This document shows positions 1-10,400 of a stretch of DNA of 64,000 nucleotides, piece after piece; the first letter of the stretch is position 1, and each line of letters begins with the position of its first letter. Origin of the DNA: Gracilibacillus dipsosauri. Its GTDB lineage: Bacteria > Bacillota > Bacilli > Bacillales > Amphibacillaceae. The stretch lies in NCBI RefSeq assembly GCF_003176895.1, contig NZ_QGTD01000018.1:11192-75191 (forward strand), read 5' to 3'. The notes beneath the pieces were generated by a model. That model made no database searches. It was not told where the DNA came from and was given only the letters and a program-made list of their open reading frames with translations. Position numbers and translations under genes: made by a program.

Positions 1-330
1 TGCTGGTTGAACTGCAGTTTACAGAGGCGATAAAGGTTATTTTTACTTGAGATCTCGTTTGAAATGAAGTTTATAAGAGTGATAACAGTCATTTCGGTGT
101 GAACTGCTGATTGAGCTGCAGTTTATAAAGGTGATAAAGATTATTTTTGCTTGAGATCTCGTTTGAAATGAAGTTTATAAGAGCGATAACAGTCATTTCG
201 AAGAGAACTACTAGTTGAACTGCAGTTTATAAAGGCACAAAGGTCACTTTAGCGCGAAAGCCTCCTGTTAAAATACTTAAGATCGAAAAAAACCTTTTCA
301 GTGTGAAGTGCCATTTAAATGAAAAGCATA
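1..330. repeat. 52-bp tandem repeat array, non-coding
   Basis: The block reads as a tandem repeat. The core (G-A/C-AGTTTAT-A, then GATAA, then ATTT) recurs at 14, 66, 118, 170 and 222, exactly 52 bp apart. Alternate copies are more alike than neighbours, giving a 104-bp higher-order unit (units start at 1, 105 and 209). The third unit decays after about 260, with a faint trace to about 330. The array is cut by the left edge of the window, so its full size is unknown. I see no ORF in it; 331-460 is AT-rich and holds nothing I recognise. Confidence 0.8.
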
Positions 331-460
331 CCAAAAGCAACCCAACCCCTAACCATCATTTCAATCCAGTTACAATTCTCTACTAAACAGCTAAAATGCT
401 ATCATTTTCAAACATTCTATGATCAAATTATTTCAAATTATGTAACATTATATTTGTCAA

Positions 461-489
461 TTGCCAATACCGTAAATTTATCGTAAAAT
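461..489 (+). promoter_or_regulatory. Sigma-A type promoter of the wall-polysaccharide cluster
   Basis: A -35 TTGCCA (461-466), a 17-bp spacer and a -10 TAAAAT (484-489) lie 49 bp before the first glycosyltransferase. It has the same TTGCCA -35 as the LCP gene promoter at 20091-20119. Confidence 0.6.
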
Positions 490-537
490 GTAATATTGTG
501 ATAGATAAAATTGTGTCCTAATGTAGGAGATTGACAG

Positions 538-1731
538 ATGCCAAAAAAAGTATTAATTTTAACACAAAACTTCTATCCTGCTATTGGTAGTGCTGGTAAT
601 AGAATGAAGAATATTTTTCAATTACTATCAAAGGCAGATGTGCAAGTAGAGGTGTTAACAATAGAACCATCCTACCCCAATAAAAACATGTACAAGGATC
701 GAACATTTTGGGACGATGAGGATGTAAATAAGCAAACAGATAAAATCACACGATTACCGATAAAGAGCAGGAAATTTACGAACAAACTAATTAGTAGGCT
801 CTTTTTTTATTTAGAGATTATGTATCGTTTTATTTTCGAGCTATGGAGAAGAAGAAAGGATGGATATGACTATCTATATGTATCCACACCTCCAATTTTT
901 ATCGTGTTCTCTGCATGGCTGTTAAGAAGACCGATGAAAGCAAAAATAATCTTAGAGGTAAGAGATTTATGGCCTGATAGCTTAACAGGTGTTAAATCAT
1001 TTGACCAAAAATGGATCATTCGATTTTTTCAGTTTGTTGAGAAAAAAATGTATCACATGGCAGATTTAATCGTTATTAATAGTAAGGGGTTTGCCTCCCA
1101 TATACAAGAAAAGCTAAAAAAGCAAAAGAAAATTGTCTTTCTACCAAATGGACCTCGTCAAAAAGAATTAATTGAAAAAAGCCCTTTAGATGAAGAATTC
1201 CGTGTCGTCTATGCTGGAAATCTTGGACTCGCACAGGATATTGATCGTCTAAAGCAAGTAGCACAACAGCTACACGAGCATGGCATTCACTTTGATGTAT
1301 TAGGATATGGAATGAAAACAAAAGAATTCAAGCAATTTTTGACGGATAAACAATTAACCAATGTCCAAGTACACAAGCCAACCACGAGAAGAAAGAGCTT
1401 AGAGCTCATACGAAAAAGCCATGTCAGCATTGCCTTTTTAAATGATGTCGAGGTTTTTTCGACCGTATTACCAGGTAAGGTCTTAGACTATATGACCTGT
1501 CAAACACCGATAGTTGCAGGCGTTAAAGGAATCGCAGCAGATCTGATTAGGGAAAATCAGACAGGCTATGCCTTTTCGTCAAATGATACAACACTTATGC
1601 TAGAAAAAGTGTTAGAGTTAAAGGAAGATCAAGAGCTTTTAGCTAGAATGCAGGCAAACTGTTTAACAACAGTTACAAAACATTTCCTGTGGGAGCATAA
1701 TATAGAACGATTGGTAGATATTATAGAATAA
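538..1731 (+). CDS. Glycosyltransferase family 4 (WbuB-like)
   Basis: This is a 397-aa retaining glycosyltransferase of the GT-B fold that transfers a sugar from a nucleotide-sugar donor during surface polysaccharide assembly at the inner face of the membrane. The N-terminal half starts with a Rossmann-like strand, with YPAIGSAGNR at about residues 13-22 as acceptor loop. The C-terminal half carries VVYAGNLGLAQDIDRL (about 223-238) and the donor-binding region VFSTVLPGKVLDYM (about 307-320). The ATG start has AGGAG at 525-529 and a promoter just upstream, so it is probably the first gene of the cluster. The next gene starts 14 bp downstream. Donor and acceptor cannot be told from sequence. 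Confidence 0.88.
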   Translation: MPKKVLILTQNFYPAIGSAGNRMKNIFQLLSKADVQVEVLTIEPSYPNKNMYKDRTFWDDEDVNKQTDKITRLPIKSRKFTNKLISRLFFYLEIMYRFIFELWRRRKDGYDYLYVSTPPIFIVFSAWLLRRPMKAKIILEVRDLWPDSLTGVKSFDQKWIIRFFQFVEKKMYHMADLIVINSKGFASHIQEKLKKQKKIVFLPNGPRQKELIEKSPLDEEFRVVYAGNLGLAQDIDRLKQVAQQLHEHGIHFDVLGYGMKTKEFKQFLTDKQLTNVQVHKPTTRRKSLELIRKSHVSIAFLNDVEVFSTVLPGKVLDYMTCQTPIVAGVKGIAADLIRENQTGYAFSSNDTTLMLEKVLELKEDQELLARMQANCLTTVTKHFLWEHNIERLVDIIE

Positions 1732-1745
1732 AGAGGGTTAAATAG

Positions 1746-3026
1746 ATGAAAAGAGTAGGTATGTTTGTTTGGAATCACTTTACAAACGATGCTCGAGTTA
1801 TGAGAGAATGCACATCCTTATCACAAAATGGCTATGATGTAGAGCTTATTTGTATAGATGATCCGAGTGATCCGAATGTAAAGAAATATGAAGAAATTAA
1901 TGAGCATTTTCGTGTCTATCGTATGAAACGATATCCAAGTACATTATTAGCACTACAAAAGCTTTATCGATTTACAGTTGGCAAAAAGTGGCCTATCCTG
2001 CCAATGGCTATCATTTGGGCTTTTCTAGTCTATTTGCTGCCATGGGTGATTATCCCTTTAACCATTCTCGCAGGTGTATTATTAAAGACAAAGGCAAGAA
2101 TCGTTTGGGTTCGAGGAGCACTCATCTTACGAATGATGTGGAAAGGTCATAGAGGAAACTATGATATTTATCATTCCAATGATTTAAATACAATGCCTCA
2201 AGGCTATGTTAGTGCGAAATGGCGTTTGAAGAAAAAACCACTAATCTATGATTCCCACGAGGTTCAGACAAGCCGTACAGGCTATGACAGCCCGTGGTAT
2301 AAGAAATTTGAACAATTTTTCATTAATCGCATGGATTCGATGATGGTGGAGAATGACACAAGGGCGAAGTACAATGAAGATTTATATGGCTTCTATCCTT
2401 ATGTATTGCACAACTATCCAACTGAACAAAATAGTGAAGAAACAGAAAAAGTAGATCTGCATAAAATATTAGGTCTGCCAGAAGATGAGAAGATTCTACT
2501 TTACCAGGGTGGTATCCAAACAGGACGAGGTCTAGAAAAATTAGTGGAAGCATACCCACAATTTGATGAAGGAACGCTCGTTTTTATTGGAGATGGTAGA
2601 ATCAAGGAAAAGCTACAAGCAATGGTGAAAGAACGGAATTTAGAGGATGGTATTAAATTCTTGCCAAAAGTACCATTGAAAGAACTTCCAAAATATACGA
2701 AAAATGGCTACTTAGGATTCCAGGTGCTGAATAACGTATGCTTTAATCACTACTCTGCTTCCTCTAATAAGCTTTTTGAATATATGATGGCTCGCGTGCC
2801 TGTTGTGGCATGTGATTTTCCTGAAATCAAAAAAGTAGTAGAGGATAATAAGATTGGTGTGACCGTTGACTCTCATAATCCAGATGATATTGCAAGAGGA
2901 GTTAACTATATCTTAAATAATCCTGAAAAACGGGAATTGTTTAGCCAGAATTGTATTCCTGCGAGAAAGCAGTATAATTGGGAGAAGGAACAAGCTAATT
3001 TATTAGAGGTTTATCGACAGTTTTAA
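1746..3026 (+). CDS. Glycosyltransferase family 4 with internal hydrophobic segment
   Basis: A 426-aa GT4-type glycosyltransferase. The N-terminus MKRVGMFVWNHFTNDARV fits the acceptor-side Rossmann domain. A hydrophobic stretch at about residues 80-120 (PMAIIWAFLVYLLPWVIIPL and onward) interrupts this domain and looks like a membrane-dipping hairpin. The C-terminal domain has LLYQGGIQTGRGLEKLVEAY (about 258-277) and a donor-site region around SSNKLFEYMMARVPVVAC. It lies 14 bp after the previous glycosyltransferase and 30 bp before wecC, consistent with one transcript. The acceptor is probably an undecaprenyl-linked sugar, by context only. Confidence 0.85.
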   Translation: MKRVGMFVWNHFTNDARVMRECTSLSQNGYDVELICIDDPSDPNVKKYEEINEHFRVYRMKRYPSTLLALQKLYRFTVGKKWPILPMAIIWAFLVYLLPWVIIPLTILAGVLLKTKARIVWVRGALILRMMWKGHRGNYDIYHSNDLNTMPQGYVSAKWRLKKKPLIYDSHEVQTSRTGYDSPWYKKFEQFFINRMDSMMVENDTRAKYNEDLYGFYPYVLHNYPTEQNSEETEKVDLHKILGLPEDEKILLYQGGIQTGRGLEKLVEAYPQFDEGTLVFIGDGRIKEKLQAMVKERNLEDGIKFLPKVPLKELPKYTKNGYLGFQVLNNVCFNHYSASSNKLFEYMMARVPVVACDFPEIKKVVEDNKIGVTVDSHNPDDIARGVNYILNNPEKRELFSQNCIPARKQYNWEKEQANLLEVYRQF

Positions 3027-3056
3027 TTATCGGAAAAAAGAAAGGAAGTACTATAA

Positions 3057-4313
3057 ATGAATTTATGTACAGTAGGGTTAGGATATATCGGCTTACCAAC
3101 ATCTATCATGTTTGCAAAGCATGGCGTGAATGTTGTCGGAGTTGACGTTAGTGAGAATGTTATTGAATCATTAAATAATGGAAAAATTCATATAGAAGAG
3201 CCAGGTTTACAAGAAGCATTAGAAGAAGTAATCGATAAAGGTACATTTAAAGCACAGCTTAAACCAGAAAAAGCAGATACTTTTATCATTGCTGTACCAA
3301 CACCAAACAATGATGACGAGCATAAATCATGTGATCTAACGTATGTATTATCTGCAATAGAAAGCATTCTTCCTGTACTAGAAAAAGGAAATACGGTAAT
3401 CGTAGAATCAACGATTGCACCGAGAACAATGGATGATAGTGTAAAGCCACGTCTAGAAGAAGCTGGTTACACCATTGGCGAGGATATTTTCTTAGTACAC
3501 TGTCCAGAACGCGTTCTTCCAGGTCAAATTATGCATGAATTAATTTACAACAATCGTATTGTCGGTGGAATCACTGACGCATGTACAGAAAAAGGTGCAG
3601 AAGTTTATGAAACTTTTGTTCAAGGAGAAATTATTAAGACACAAGCCAAAACAGCAGAAATGTCGAAATTAATGGAAAATACTTTCCGTGATGTGAACAT
3701 TGCTTTAGCAAATGAATTAGCAAAGGTTTCAACAGAATTAGGGATTAACGCGCTAGAAGTAATTGAAATGGCTAATAAACACCCACGTGTTAACTTGCAC
3801 ACACCTGGACCAGGTGTTGGGGGACACTGTCTTGCAGTCGATCCATATTTCATTATCGCAAAAGCACCAGAATCAGCTAAATTAATTAACTTGTCACGTC
3901 AAATCAACAATTCTATGCCAGAATACGTGATGGACGTAGCAGAAAAATTATTGGCGAAAAATAATGGAAAGAAAATTACCGTTTTCGGTTTAACTTATAA
4001 AGGTAACGTAGATGACATTCGTGAAAGTCCGGCGATGGATATCTATGAAGCATTACATGCAAAACCTGAATTAGACGTAGTAGCATATGACCCACATGTG
4101 CAGCTAAGCTTTGTAGAGAAAGATCTGGCAAAAGCGTTAGATGGATCGGACCTTGTGCTTGTCTTATCAGATCATAACGAGTTTAAATCACTAACAAGTG
4201 AGCATTATGCCAAGATGAATACGAAACAGGTATTTGATACGAAAAATGTCGTGAAAGAGTGGACAGATGAGATAAATTATATGAATTATGGGAACTTGTA
4301 TAAGTTTTTGTAA
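3057..4313 (+). CDS. wecC: UDP-N-acetyl-D-mannosamine dehydrogenase (WecC type)
   Basis: A 418-aa nucleotide-sugar 6-dehydrogenase that oxidises UDP-ManNAc to UDP-ManNAcA in two NAD-dependent steps. The N-terminal NAD fold begins VGLGYIGLPTSIMFA (residues 7-21). The catalytic cysteine sits in GPGVGGHCLAVDPYFI (about 249-264), wording typical of WecC rather than of UDP-glucose dehydrogenase. The C-terminal UDP-binding domain includes VFGLTYKGNVDDIRESP. Length is normal. The SD is AAAGGAAG before ATG 3057. A ManNAcA-containing polymer is implied, but the 2-epimerase that makes UDP-ManNAc is not in this cluster; the epimerase at 62588 belongs to the FucNAc set. Confidence 0.9.
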   Translation: MNLCTVGLGYIGLPTSIMFAKHGVNVVGVDVSENVIESLNNGKIHIEEPGLQEALEEVIDKGTFKAQLKPEKADTFIIAVPTPNNDDEHKSCDLTYVLSAIESILPVLEKGNTVIVESTIAPRTMDDSVKPRLEEAGYTIGEDIFLVHCPERVLPGQIMHELIYNNRIVGGITDACTEKGAEVYETFVQGEIIKTQAKTAEMSKLMENTFRDVNIALANELAKVSTELGINALEVIEMANKHPRVNLHTPGPGVGGHCLAVDPYFIIAKAPESAKLINLSRQINNSMPEYVMDVAEKLLAKNNGKKITVFGLTYKGNVDDIRESPAMDIYEALHAKPELDVVAYDPHVQLSFVEKDLAKALDGSDLVLVLSDHNEFKSLTSEHYAKMNTKQVFDTKNVVKEWTDEINYMNYGNLYKFL

Positions 4314-4337
4314 AATAAGTTGAAGGAAGCATGTTAA

Positions 4338-5153
4338 ATGAAGAATCCAGTAGTTCAAGTGTTAAAAGAACAAATAGATAATTGGGATCTAATTTACCGA
4401 ATGGCTTTATTTGAAATTAAAGGAATGTACCAAATTCATTATTTAGGTACATTCTGGCAATTTCTAAACCCTGCAATACAGATAGCCATTTATTGGTTTG
4501 TGTTTGGTACTATAAGAGCAGGAAGTGACGTTGACGGTACACCATACTTTTTATGGTTGATAATTGGACTAATTCCTTGGTTTTTTATTAGTCCATCCAT
4601 TGTTCAGAGTTCGAACAGTGTCCATCAAAAAATTGGCCTTGTTTCAAAAATGAATTTTCCGGTCAGTCTACTTCCTACTATTAGAATATTTAGTAATTCA
4701 TTTCAATACATGATTATGACTGGTATATTAGCTTTAATAGCTATTCTATATGGTGTAGAGCCTTCAATAAAGATGTTTCAGTTTATTTATTATCTCATCT
4801 GTTTATACATTTTTTTATTTGCTTTTTCATTACTGAGCTCAACTATTTCAACATTAGTTAGGGATTTTCAAATGTTTCTTCAATCTATGATGCGGATGTT
4901 GTTATATTTAACTCCAATATTATGGGATACAAGTTTAGTAACGGACAAATTTGGGCCAGTAGTCGAAAATATTCTGAAACTTAATCCATTTTTTTACATT
5001 ATAGATGGTTTTAGAAACTCTATATTAGGTGGGGAATGGTTTTTTGAAGATGTCGTTTATGGATTATATTTTTGGTCTCTGACCCTTGCTTTATTATATT
5101 TTGGATCGAAAATACATTTGAAATTCAGAAAAGATTTCGTAGATTACTTATAA
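4338..5153 (+). CDS. tagG: Wall-polymer ABC exporter permease (TagG/TarG-like)
   Basis: A 271-aa integral membrane subunit of an ABC-2 type exporter that moves lipid-linked wall polymer across the membrane. About six hydrophobic helices are visible, preceded by an N-terminal amphipathic connecting stretch (WDLIYRMALFEIKGMYQIHY) typical of TagG/Wzm permeases. Conserved features such as LGTFWQFLNPAIQIAIYWFV and LLYLTPILWDTSLV match the family. Length equals the usual size of about 270 aa. It is followed 17 bp later by its ATPase. The polymer could be a teichoic acid or the ManNAcA polymer implied by wecC. Confidence 0.9.
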   Translation: MKNPVVQVLKEQIDNWDLIYRMALFEIKGMYQIHYLGTFWQFLNPAIQIAIYWFVFGTIRAGSDVDGTPYFLWLIIGLIPWFFISPSIVQSSNSVHQKIGLVSKMNFPVSLLPTIRIFSNSFQYMIMTGILALIAILYGVEPSIKMFQFIYYLICLYIFLFAFSLLSSTISTLVRDFQMFLQSMMRMLLYLTPILWDTSLVTDKFGPVVENILKLNPFFYIIDGFRNSILGGEWFFEDVVYGLYFWSLTLALLYFGSKIHLKFRKDFVDYL

Positions 5154-5169
5154 TTAAGGAGATTTTTAA

Positions 5170-6078
5170 GTGAATAAAAAAGTAGTGTTCGAAAATGTTG
5201 TTAAAGTCTTTGAATTATACTCAAAGAGGTCAGACAAAATCGCCAGTCTCATAATGCCTAAGAAGAGAGAAAATAAAAAATTTGTAGCATTAAATCAAGT
5301 TTCATTTGAAGTGAATCCTGGTGAAACCATTGGTATTGTTGGACTAAATGGTTCAGGGAAGTCAACTGTATCTAATATTCTTGGTGGGGTAATTCAACCA
5401 ACAGAAGGTAAAGTGATAATGAATGGAGAACCTTCATTAATTGCGATTTCAGCTGGATTAAATGGAAGTTTGACTGGTTTGGAAAATGTGGAATTGAAAT
5501 GTATGATGCATGGACTAACTAAAAAGCAAATAGAAGAAAGATTGCCAGACATATTAGATTTTGCTGATATTGGAGATTATATTTACCAACCTGTAAAAAA
5601 TTATTCAAGTGGGATGAAATCTAGATTAGGATTTGCGATATCAGTACATACTGATCCAGACATCCTAATAATTGATGAGGCACTTTCTGTAGGTGATTCT
5701 ACATTTACCGAAAAATGTTTGAATAAGATGAATGAATTCAAAGAACAAGGAAAAACAATATTTTTTATTAGTCACTCAGCTGGTCAAATGAGAAAGTTCT
5801 GTGACCGAGTAATATGGCTACATTATGGTACTATAAAAATGATGGGAGAATCTGATAAAATTATTGACCAATACGTTCGTTTTACTAAGTGGTTTAATAA
5901 ATTATCAAAAGAAGAGAAGAAGAAGCATAAAAATGAAATGCTAGCTAAGCAAATTCAAGAAAATAAAGTACCTGTTAAAAATAAGCAAGAAAAATTAAGC
6001 TTTTTGGAGTTAATAAAAAATATTCTAATATTGATTCCACCAGTTGTTATGGCTATATTATTAATTCTGGGGGTGTAG
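5170..6078 (+). CDS. tagH: Wall-polymer ABC exporter ATPase with C-terminal TM helix (TagH/TarH-like)
   Basis: A 302-aa ATPase partner of TagG. It has Walker [10 protein letters not shown] (about 58-66), a signature [13 protein letters not shown] (about 145-157) and Walker [13 protein letters not shown] (about 167-178), plus an H-switch at FFISHSAG. The start is GTG at 5170 with AAGGAG upstream. After the ATPase domain come a charged linker and one hydrophobic helix ([17 protein letters not shown]), after which the protein simply ends. Bacillus subtilis TagH is much longer and continues outside the cell, so this form is short; staphylococcal TarH is shorter still. The next gene begins 3 bp later. 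Confidence 0.9.
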   Translation: MNKKVVFENVVKVFELYSKRSDKIASLIMPKKRENKKFVALNQVSFEVNPGETIGIVGLNGSGKSTVSNILGGVIQPTEGKVIMNGEPSLIAISAGLNGSLTGLENVELKCMMHGLTKKQIEERLPDILDFADIGDYIYQPVKNYSSGMKSRLGFAISVHTDPDILIIDEALSVGDSTFTEKCLNKMNEFKEQGKTIFFISHSAGQMRKFCDRVIWLHYGTIKMMGESDKIIDQYVRFTKWFNKLSKEEKKKHKNEMLAKQIQENKVPVKNKQEKLSFLELIKNILILIPPVVMAILLILGV

Positions 6079-6081
6079 TTT

Positions 6082-7449
6082 ATGGGATTATTCGAACAAT
6101 TGAATATCGAATATGAGGTACAACTTCATTCGAATCACAATGAAGATCAACCTAAACAGCTTTTAAGTTTAGAAGAGATTAATGATGGTTACAAAACAAA
6201 CTTTATAATAGAACAAAGAAGTTATGTAGAAATTAGATTTACAATAGACGAAAAGGATTTTGATTATATTCATACTAGAGGGGATATAATAGAACTTTAT
6301 AAAGATGATAGCAAGAAATTGGAAATCCATGTAAATAGTAAAGAAATAGTTAATATAGAATCGACGGTAAATTCGTTTACCGTCATATTATTTGGAGACA
6401 AAATTCATACCGAAATTACCTTTAGGAATAGAGATTTTTTGAATAGTAGACTTAAAAGTCCTAGTGAATTAGAAAGCGTATTTCAATCTAACCAAGATAT
6501 TAGGTATCATTTTGTTCAGGCAAAAGAGGCACAGCATGCAAATCATTTGGTAGTAGTTTTCTCTGCTTTTTCTAAGGAATACGTGTATAACTATAATTAT
6601 ATTGACACCCTTAAAGATATTCCGATAAATAAGTTATTTATATTAGATGATTTTGGTGCTAAAGGATCCTATTATTTAGGTAGGAATAAGGACTTCTCTA
6701 TCGAGAATTCGGTTATATCTCTTATACTTAATATATGTGCTAAGTATAATATACCAATGAAAAATATTATCTCAATGGGTTCGTCAAAAGGCGGGTACTC
6801 AGCTTTATATTTTGGAGCTAAATATTCATTTGGTCATATTATAACTCTGGCACCTTCTTTGTATTTAGGGACATTTCTAAAGAGATTTCATCCAGATATG
6901 TTAGATTATATTTTAGGAAATAACCTAGATGCCGATGAAACTTATCTTAATAATACTATTTATAAATTGTTTAATAATAGAAATGGTTTTAAAGGTAATA
7001 TCAAGATAATGGTTGGGACAAAAGATTCACGTAAGGATTCTCATATTAAGCCTTTTATTAGTTACCTAGATAAGATAGATTATCCATACGATTTCGATTT
7101 AGTAGATGGTGTAGATCATTCACAATTGAAGTATTTTGCACCGGAATATTTCAAAGTTCAGTTATCTAAAGTATTAGATATACCGCAGGTCCCAGAAATG
7201 TATTTAACAGACATAGATTTTAAAATTGACAATAATAAAGCAAAGATAAAAGTAGACTCTATAGGTGAAAATTTGGAGTATGCTTTCTATTGGTATTGTG
7301 ATAATATAGTAATAAAGAAAGTGCTCTATAGTAATAACGACTGCTCCGAATTACCTATTGAAAAGGCAGGCGCTTATCGAGTTAGAGTCTTTCTCCGTAA
7401 TACCTCAAAGGAGATAGTAACAAAAACTAGCCACACTATTAACATTTAA
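6082..7449 (+). CDS. Alpha/beta-hydrolase-like protein with flanking beta domains (Asp2-like)
   Basis: A 455-aa protein I do not recognise as a named gene. Residues about 1-125 look like a beta-rich N-terminal domain. The middle (about 130-375) resembles an alpha/beta hydrolase. The nucleophile elbow MGSSKGGYSALYFG (about 232-245) gives a candidate Ser, DSRKDSH is a candidate acidic residue, and DGVDHSQLKYF is a candidate catalytic His. The last 80 residues resemble an Ig-like strand-rich domain ending in RVRVFLRNTSKEI. No signal peptide is seen, so it is probably cytoplasmic. It starts 3 bp after tagH and precedes a wall hydrolase, suggesting an esterase or deacetylase acting on the exported glycan. 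It recalls the Asp2/XcbB kind of capsule-associated hydrolase-fold proteins, but that is inference. Confidence 0.65.
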   Translation: MGLFEQLNIEYEVQLHSNHNEDQPKQLLSLEEINDGYKTNFIIEQRSYVEIRFTIDEKDFDYIHTRGDIIELYKDDSKKLEIHVNSKEIVNIESTVNSFTVILFGDKIHTEITFRNRDFLNSRLKSPSELESVFQSNQDIRYHFVQAKEAQHANHLVVVFSAFSKEYVYNYNYIDTLKDIPINKLFILDDFGAKGSYYLGRNKDFSIENSVISLILNICAKYNIPMKNIISMGSSKGGYSALYFGAKYSFGHIITLAPSLYLGTFLKRFHPDMLDYILGNNLDADETYLNNTIYKLFNNRNGFKGNIKIMVGTKDSRKDSHIKPFISYLDKIDYPYDFDLVDGVDHSQLKYFAPEYFKVQLSKVLDIPQVPEMYLTDIDFKIDNNKAKIKVDSIGENLEYAFYWYCDNIVIKKVLYSNNDCSELPIEKAGAYRVRVFLRNTSKEIVTKTSHTINI

Positions 7450-7467
7450 AAGGAGGAGATTAAGCAG

Positions 7468-10400
7468 GTGTTAAAGAAAATTATTACTTGTTCTTTAATA
7501 CTTTTTCTAGTCTTGAGTACGATAACTCCATCGTTTGCTACCACCGAATCAACACAGAATGAATCGGAAGAAGAGTATCAGCTTTATAGACTACTAGAAG
7601 AAGTATCGATTGATGATCTATTTGTTTTACCTAAAGATACGCTAATATTTGCCCAAGAAGAGGAAGGGCATTTACTCATTGAAACTAATGGTAACACCTT
7701 CCGTATTGATGCAAATGAGGTAACTAAACTGAACGATTCAAAAGAACTGGGTATAGACAAGGAATTCATTAATCAACTATTAGATACTGAACCTCTTGAG
7801 AAAAATGTTGAAAGCAAATCGACATTGCATTTTAATGAAACAGAATTTACGTTAAAAGAACAAGTAGATTTTGAGGTCTTTAGTTTAGAAGACTCTGAAT
7901 ATGTATTTATTGCTGGTATTCCTTATAAAATTAGTCAACCAAATGAAAAGGTATCGAATAGTGAAGGGGAATTGGTTGAAGAAGAGTCGAAGGTATCAGA
8001 GGAAGATCAAAAACAGCAACAAGAAAATAATACGTCAAATGAACTAGAGGATCCGTCATCAGATGATCACACTCAGAATAAAAACCAAGAGACTAACTCT
8101 GTTGAAGATGATTCTAATCAAGACTCAATAGAGGATGGACAAATTACTAAGGAAGATAAATCAAGTTCCACTACTTCCGAAAAAAAGGAAGCGGATAGTA
8201 GTACCTTCTCTGTTAAAAGTGTTGATATTTGGACACAATCTACTACAAATTACTTTAAAGTAAATGTCTATAGTTTACCTGTATATATTAATAAGAATGG
8301 TAATTTGATTAAACAGGCAGAATTAAGAGAAGGTCAAGTGTACAAAAGAACTGGTTCTTTAAGTAATTGGCACATTATAGATTTTGGTGGTCAATCAGGT
8401 TATGTTTGGAAGGATTCTACTTCACCATTTAGTGGTAATCTCCCAAAGAATTTTACTAACAGTAATTATTATGGTGATCGAACCATAACAACGACTAATA
8501 ATGCGGTTATTTATGACAACACTAGCGGTTCTCTAGTACCCTATGGAATGTTAGTTAAGAACATCAATTTTCCAGTTATTAGTGAGGCTGGAAACTGGTA
8601 TAAAGTAAATTATGCTAATAGAGTGGGCTATATCCATAAGAACGGTGTAAAACCAAATTTTGTATCATCAGATAACTACTTTGAGGTTACGGTTCATAGT
8701 TTACCAATTTATGAGAGCAAAAATGGTAGTTTAGTTAAAGTTGGTGAATTGAGAAAAAACGAGGTATATAAAAGAATAGGAACTGCAGGTAATTGGCATG
8801 CAATTCAATTTGGGAATAAGCAAGGCTATGTCTGGTCCGATGATACCATTCCTGCAAATGAAAATGAAATGGCATCTATAGCTAACCCAAATAACACTAG
8901 TGGGACTTTTACAACTAAAGACCATACCGTAGTATATGATAATACTTCAGGTGAGATGATTCCAATTGGCCAAATAAGTAAAGGTAATTCTTATCCGTAT
9001 GAGCTAATTGCAGGAAACTGGATAAAAGTTTCTTTCGGTAATAGATATGGGTATGTATACAAAGAATGGGTGAATTTTAATTTTACTTCTAGCCAAAATT
9101 ATTTTAGAGTAAACGAAGACTATCTTCCTGTATATCATAATGTAGGAGGATCACTTGAAAAAGTAGGTCACCTAGTAGAAAATCAAGTTTATAAAAGAAC
9201 TGGTTCAAAAGGTGATTGGCATGAAATAAAATTCGGTAATAAAGTAGGATATGTGTGGAGTAAATCTACACAGCCTTCCTCGAGCAATGCAGCTTCAAAT
9301 TGGAATACGAATTTGTCGGATTCTAATACACAATTAATTGCCAGAAATGGTTTGAAAATTTATGATAATACTAGCGGTATGGTACTTTTTGCAAGGGTAG
9401 AAGAAGGTACAACCATTCCAATTATTGATAAGGTTGGTAATTGGTACCGAGTATTAATTGGAAACAGAATTGGATATTTTTATGAGACTGGTGTTTCTGA
9501 TCATGTTTATAACTATACCAATTATAACATCTCGCTTAATGATATGGTGAATAGACAGTTAACTTATAATCCACAAACAGATGATCACACCTATGCATAT
9601 GTTCATAAGGATTACATTAGGAGATCTGGAAGTGGATATCCTTTTACAGGAACTGTTAATGCAACAAGCCTACATGTTAGAGATATTCCTAATGGGAATT
9701 CATACGGGACTATCCAATCAGGAGCAAAGGTAACGGTAGTTGGAATAAGTTCAATGAACAGTAGTTGGTATAAAATAAAAAATCCATATAATAATTATGG
9801 TGGCTGGATGAAAGCTGATAAAGATCAACTGAATTATTATATGAATCCAAAAAACTTTGTTAATAATCCAGTACAAAGGTTACAATTTTTGAGATTGGAT
9901 TTATTTTCCAACACAAGCACATCTCAATTAGCTAAATTATTAGTCAATAAAGGTATTCTAACTGGTAAACAATCAGTTTTTTATAATGCAGCAAAAGATG
10001 CAGGCATCAATGAAGTGTACTTAATTGCTCATTCATTATTAGAAACTGGTAACGGAACTAGTGAGCTTGCTACAGGTATCCCAGTAATGATTGAAAGAAA
10101 TAGCTCAGGCAAACCAATTGTAGAGGATGGCGTTACTCAAGTAAGGTTAGCTACTACAGCAGAAAAGCCAGATAGTGTAGTTTACAATGTTTATGGCATA
10201 GGGGCATACGATGGGTGTGCAAAACGATGTGGAGCAGAATATGCCTTTAATGCTGGTTGGACTAATGTAGATAAAGCAATTTATGGTGGTGCAAAGTTTA
10301 TAAGTACTGACTTTATTAAAAGTAGTGTCTATAAACAAAACACCCTCTATAAGATGAAATGGAATCCTGGTTTCTTTGTTGGTGAAAGCAATTCACCACA

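Noticed and set aside
6070-6090. Frameshift joining tagH to the next gene into a long TagH
   Set aside because: TagH ends cleanly after its TM helix, and the next protein begins with its own ATG, a different beta domain and a cytoplasmic hydrolase fold, with no export continuity.
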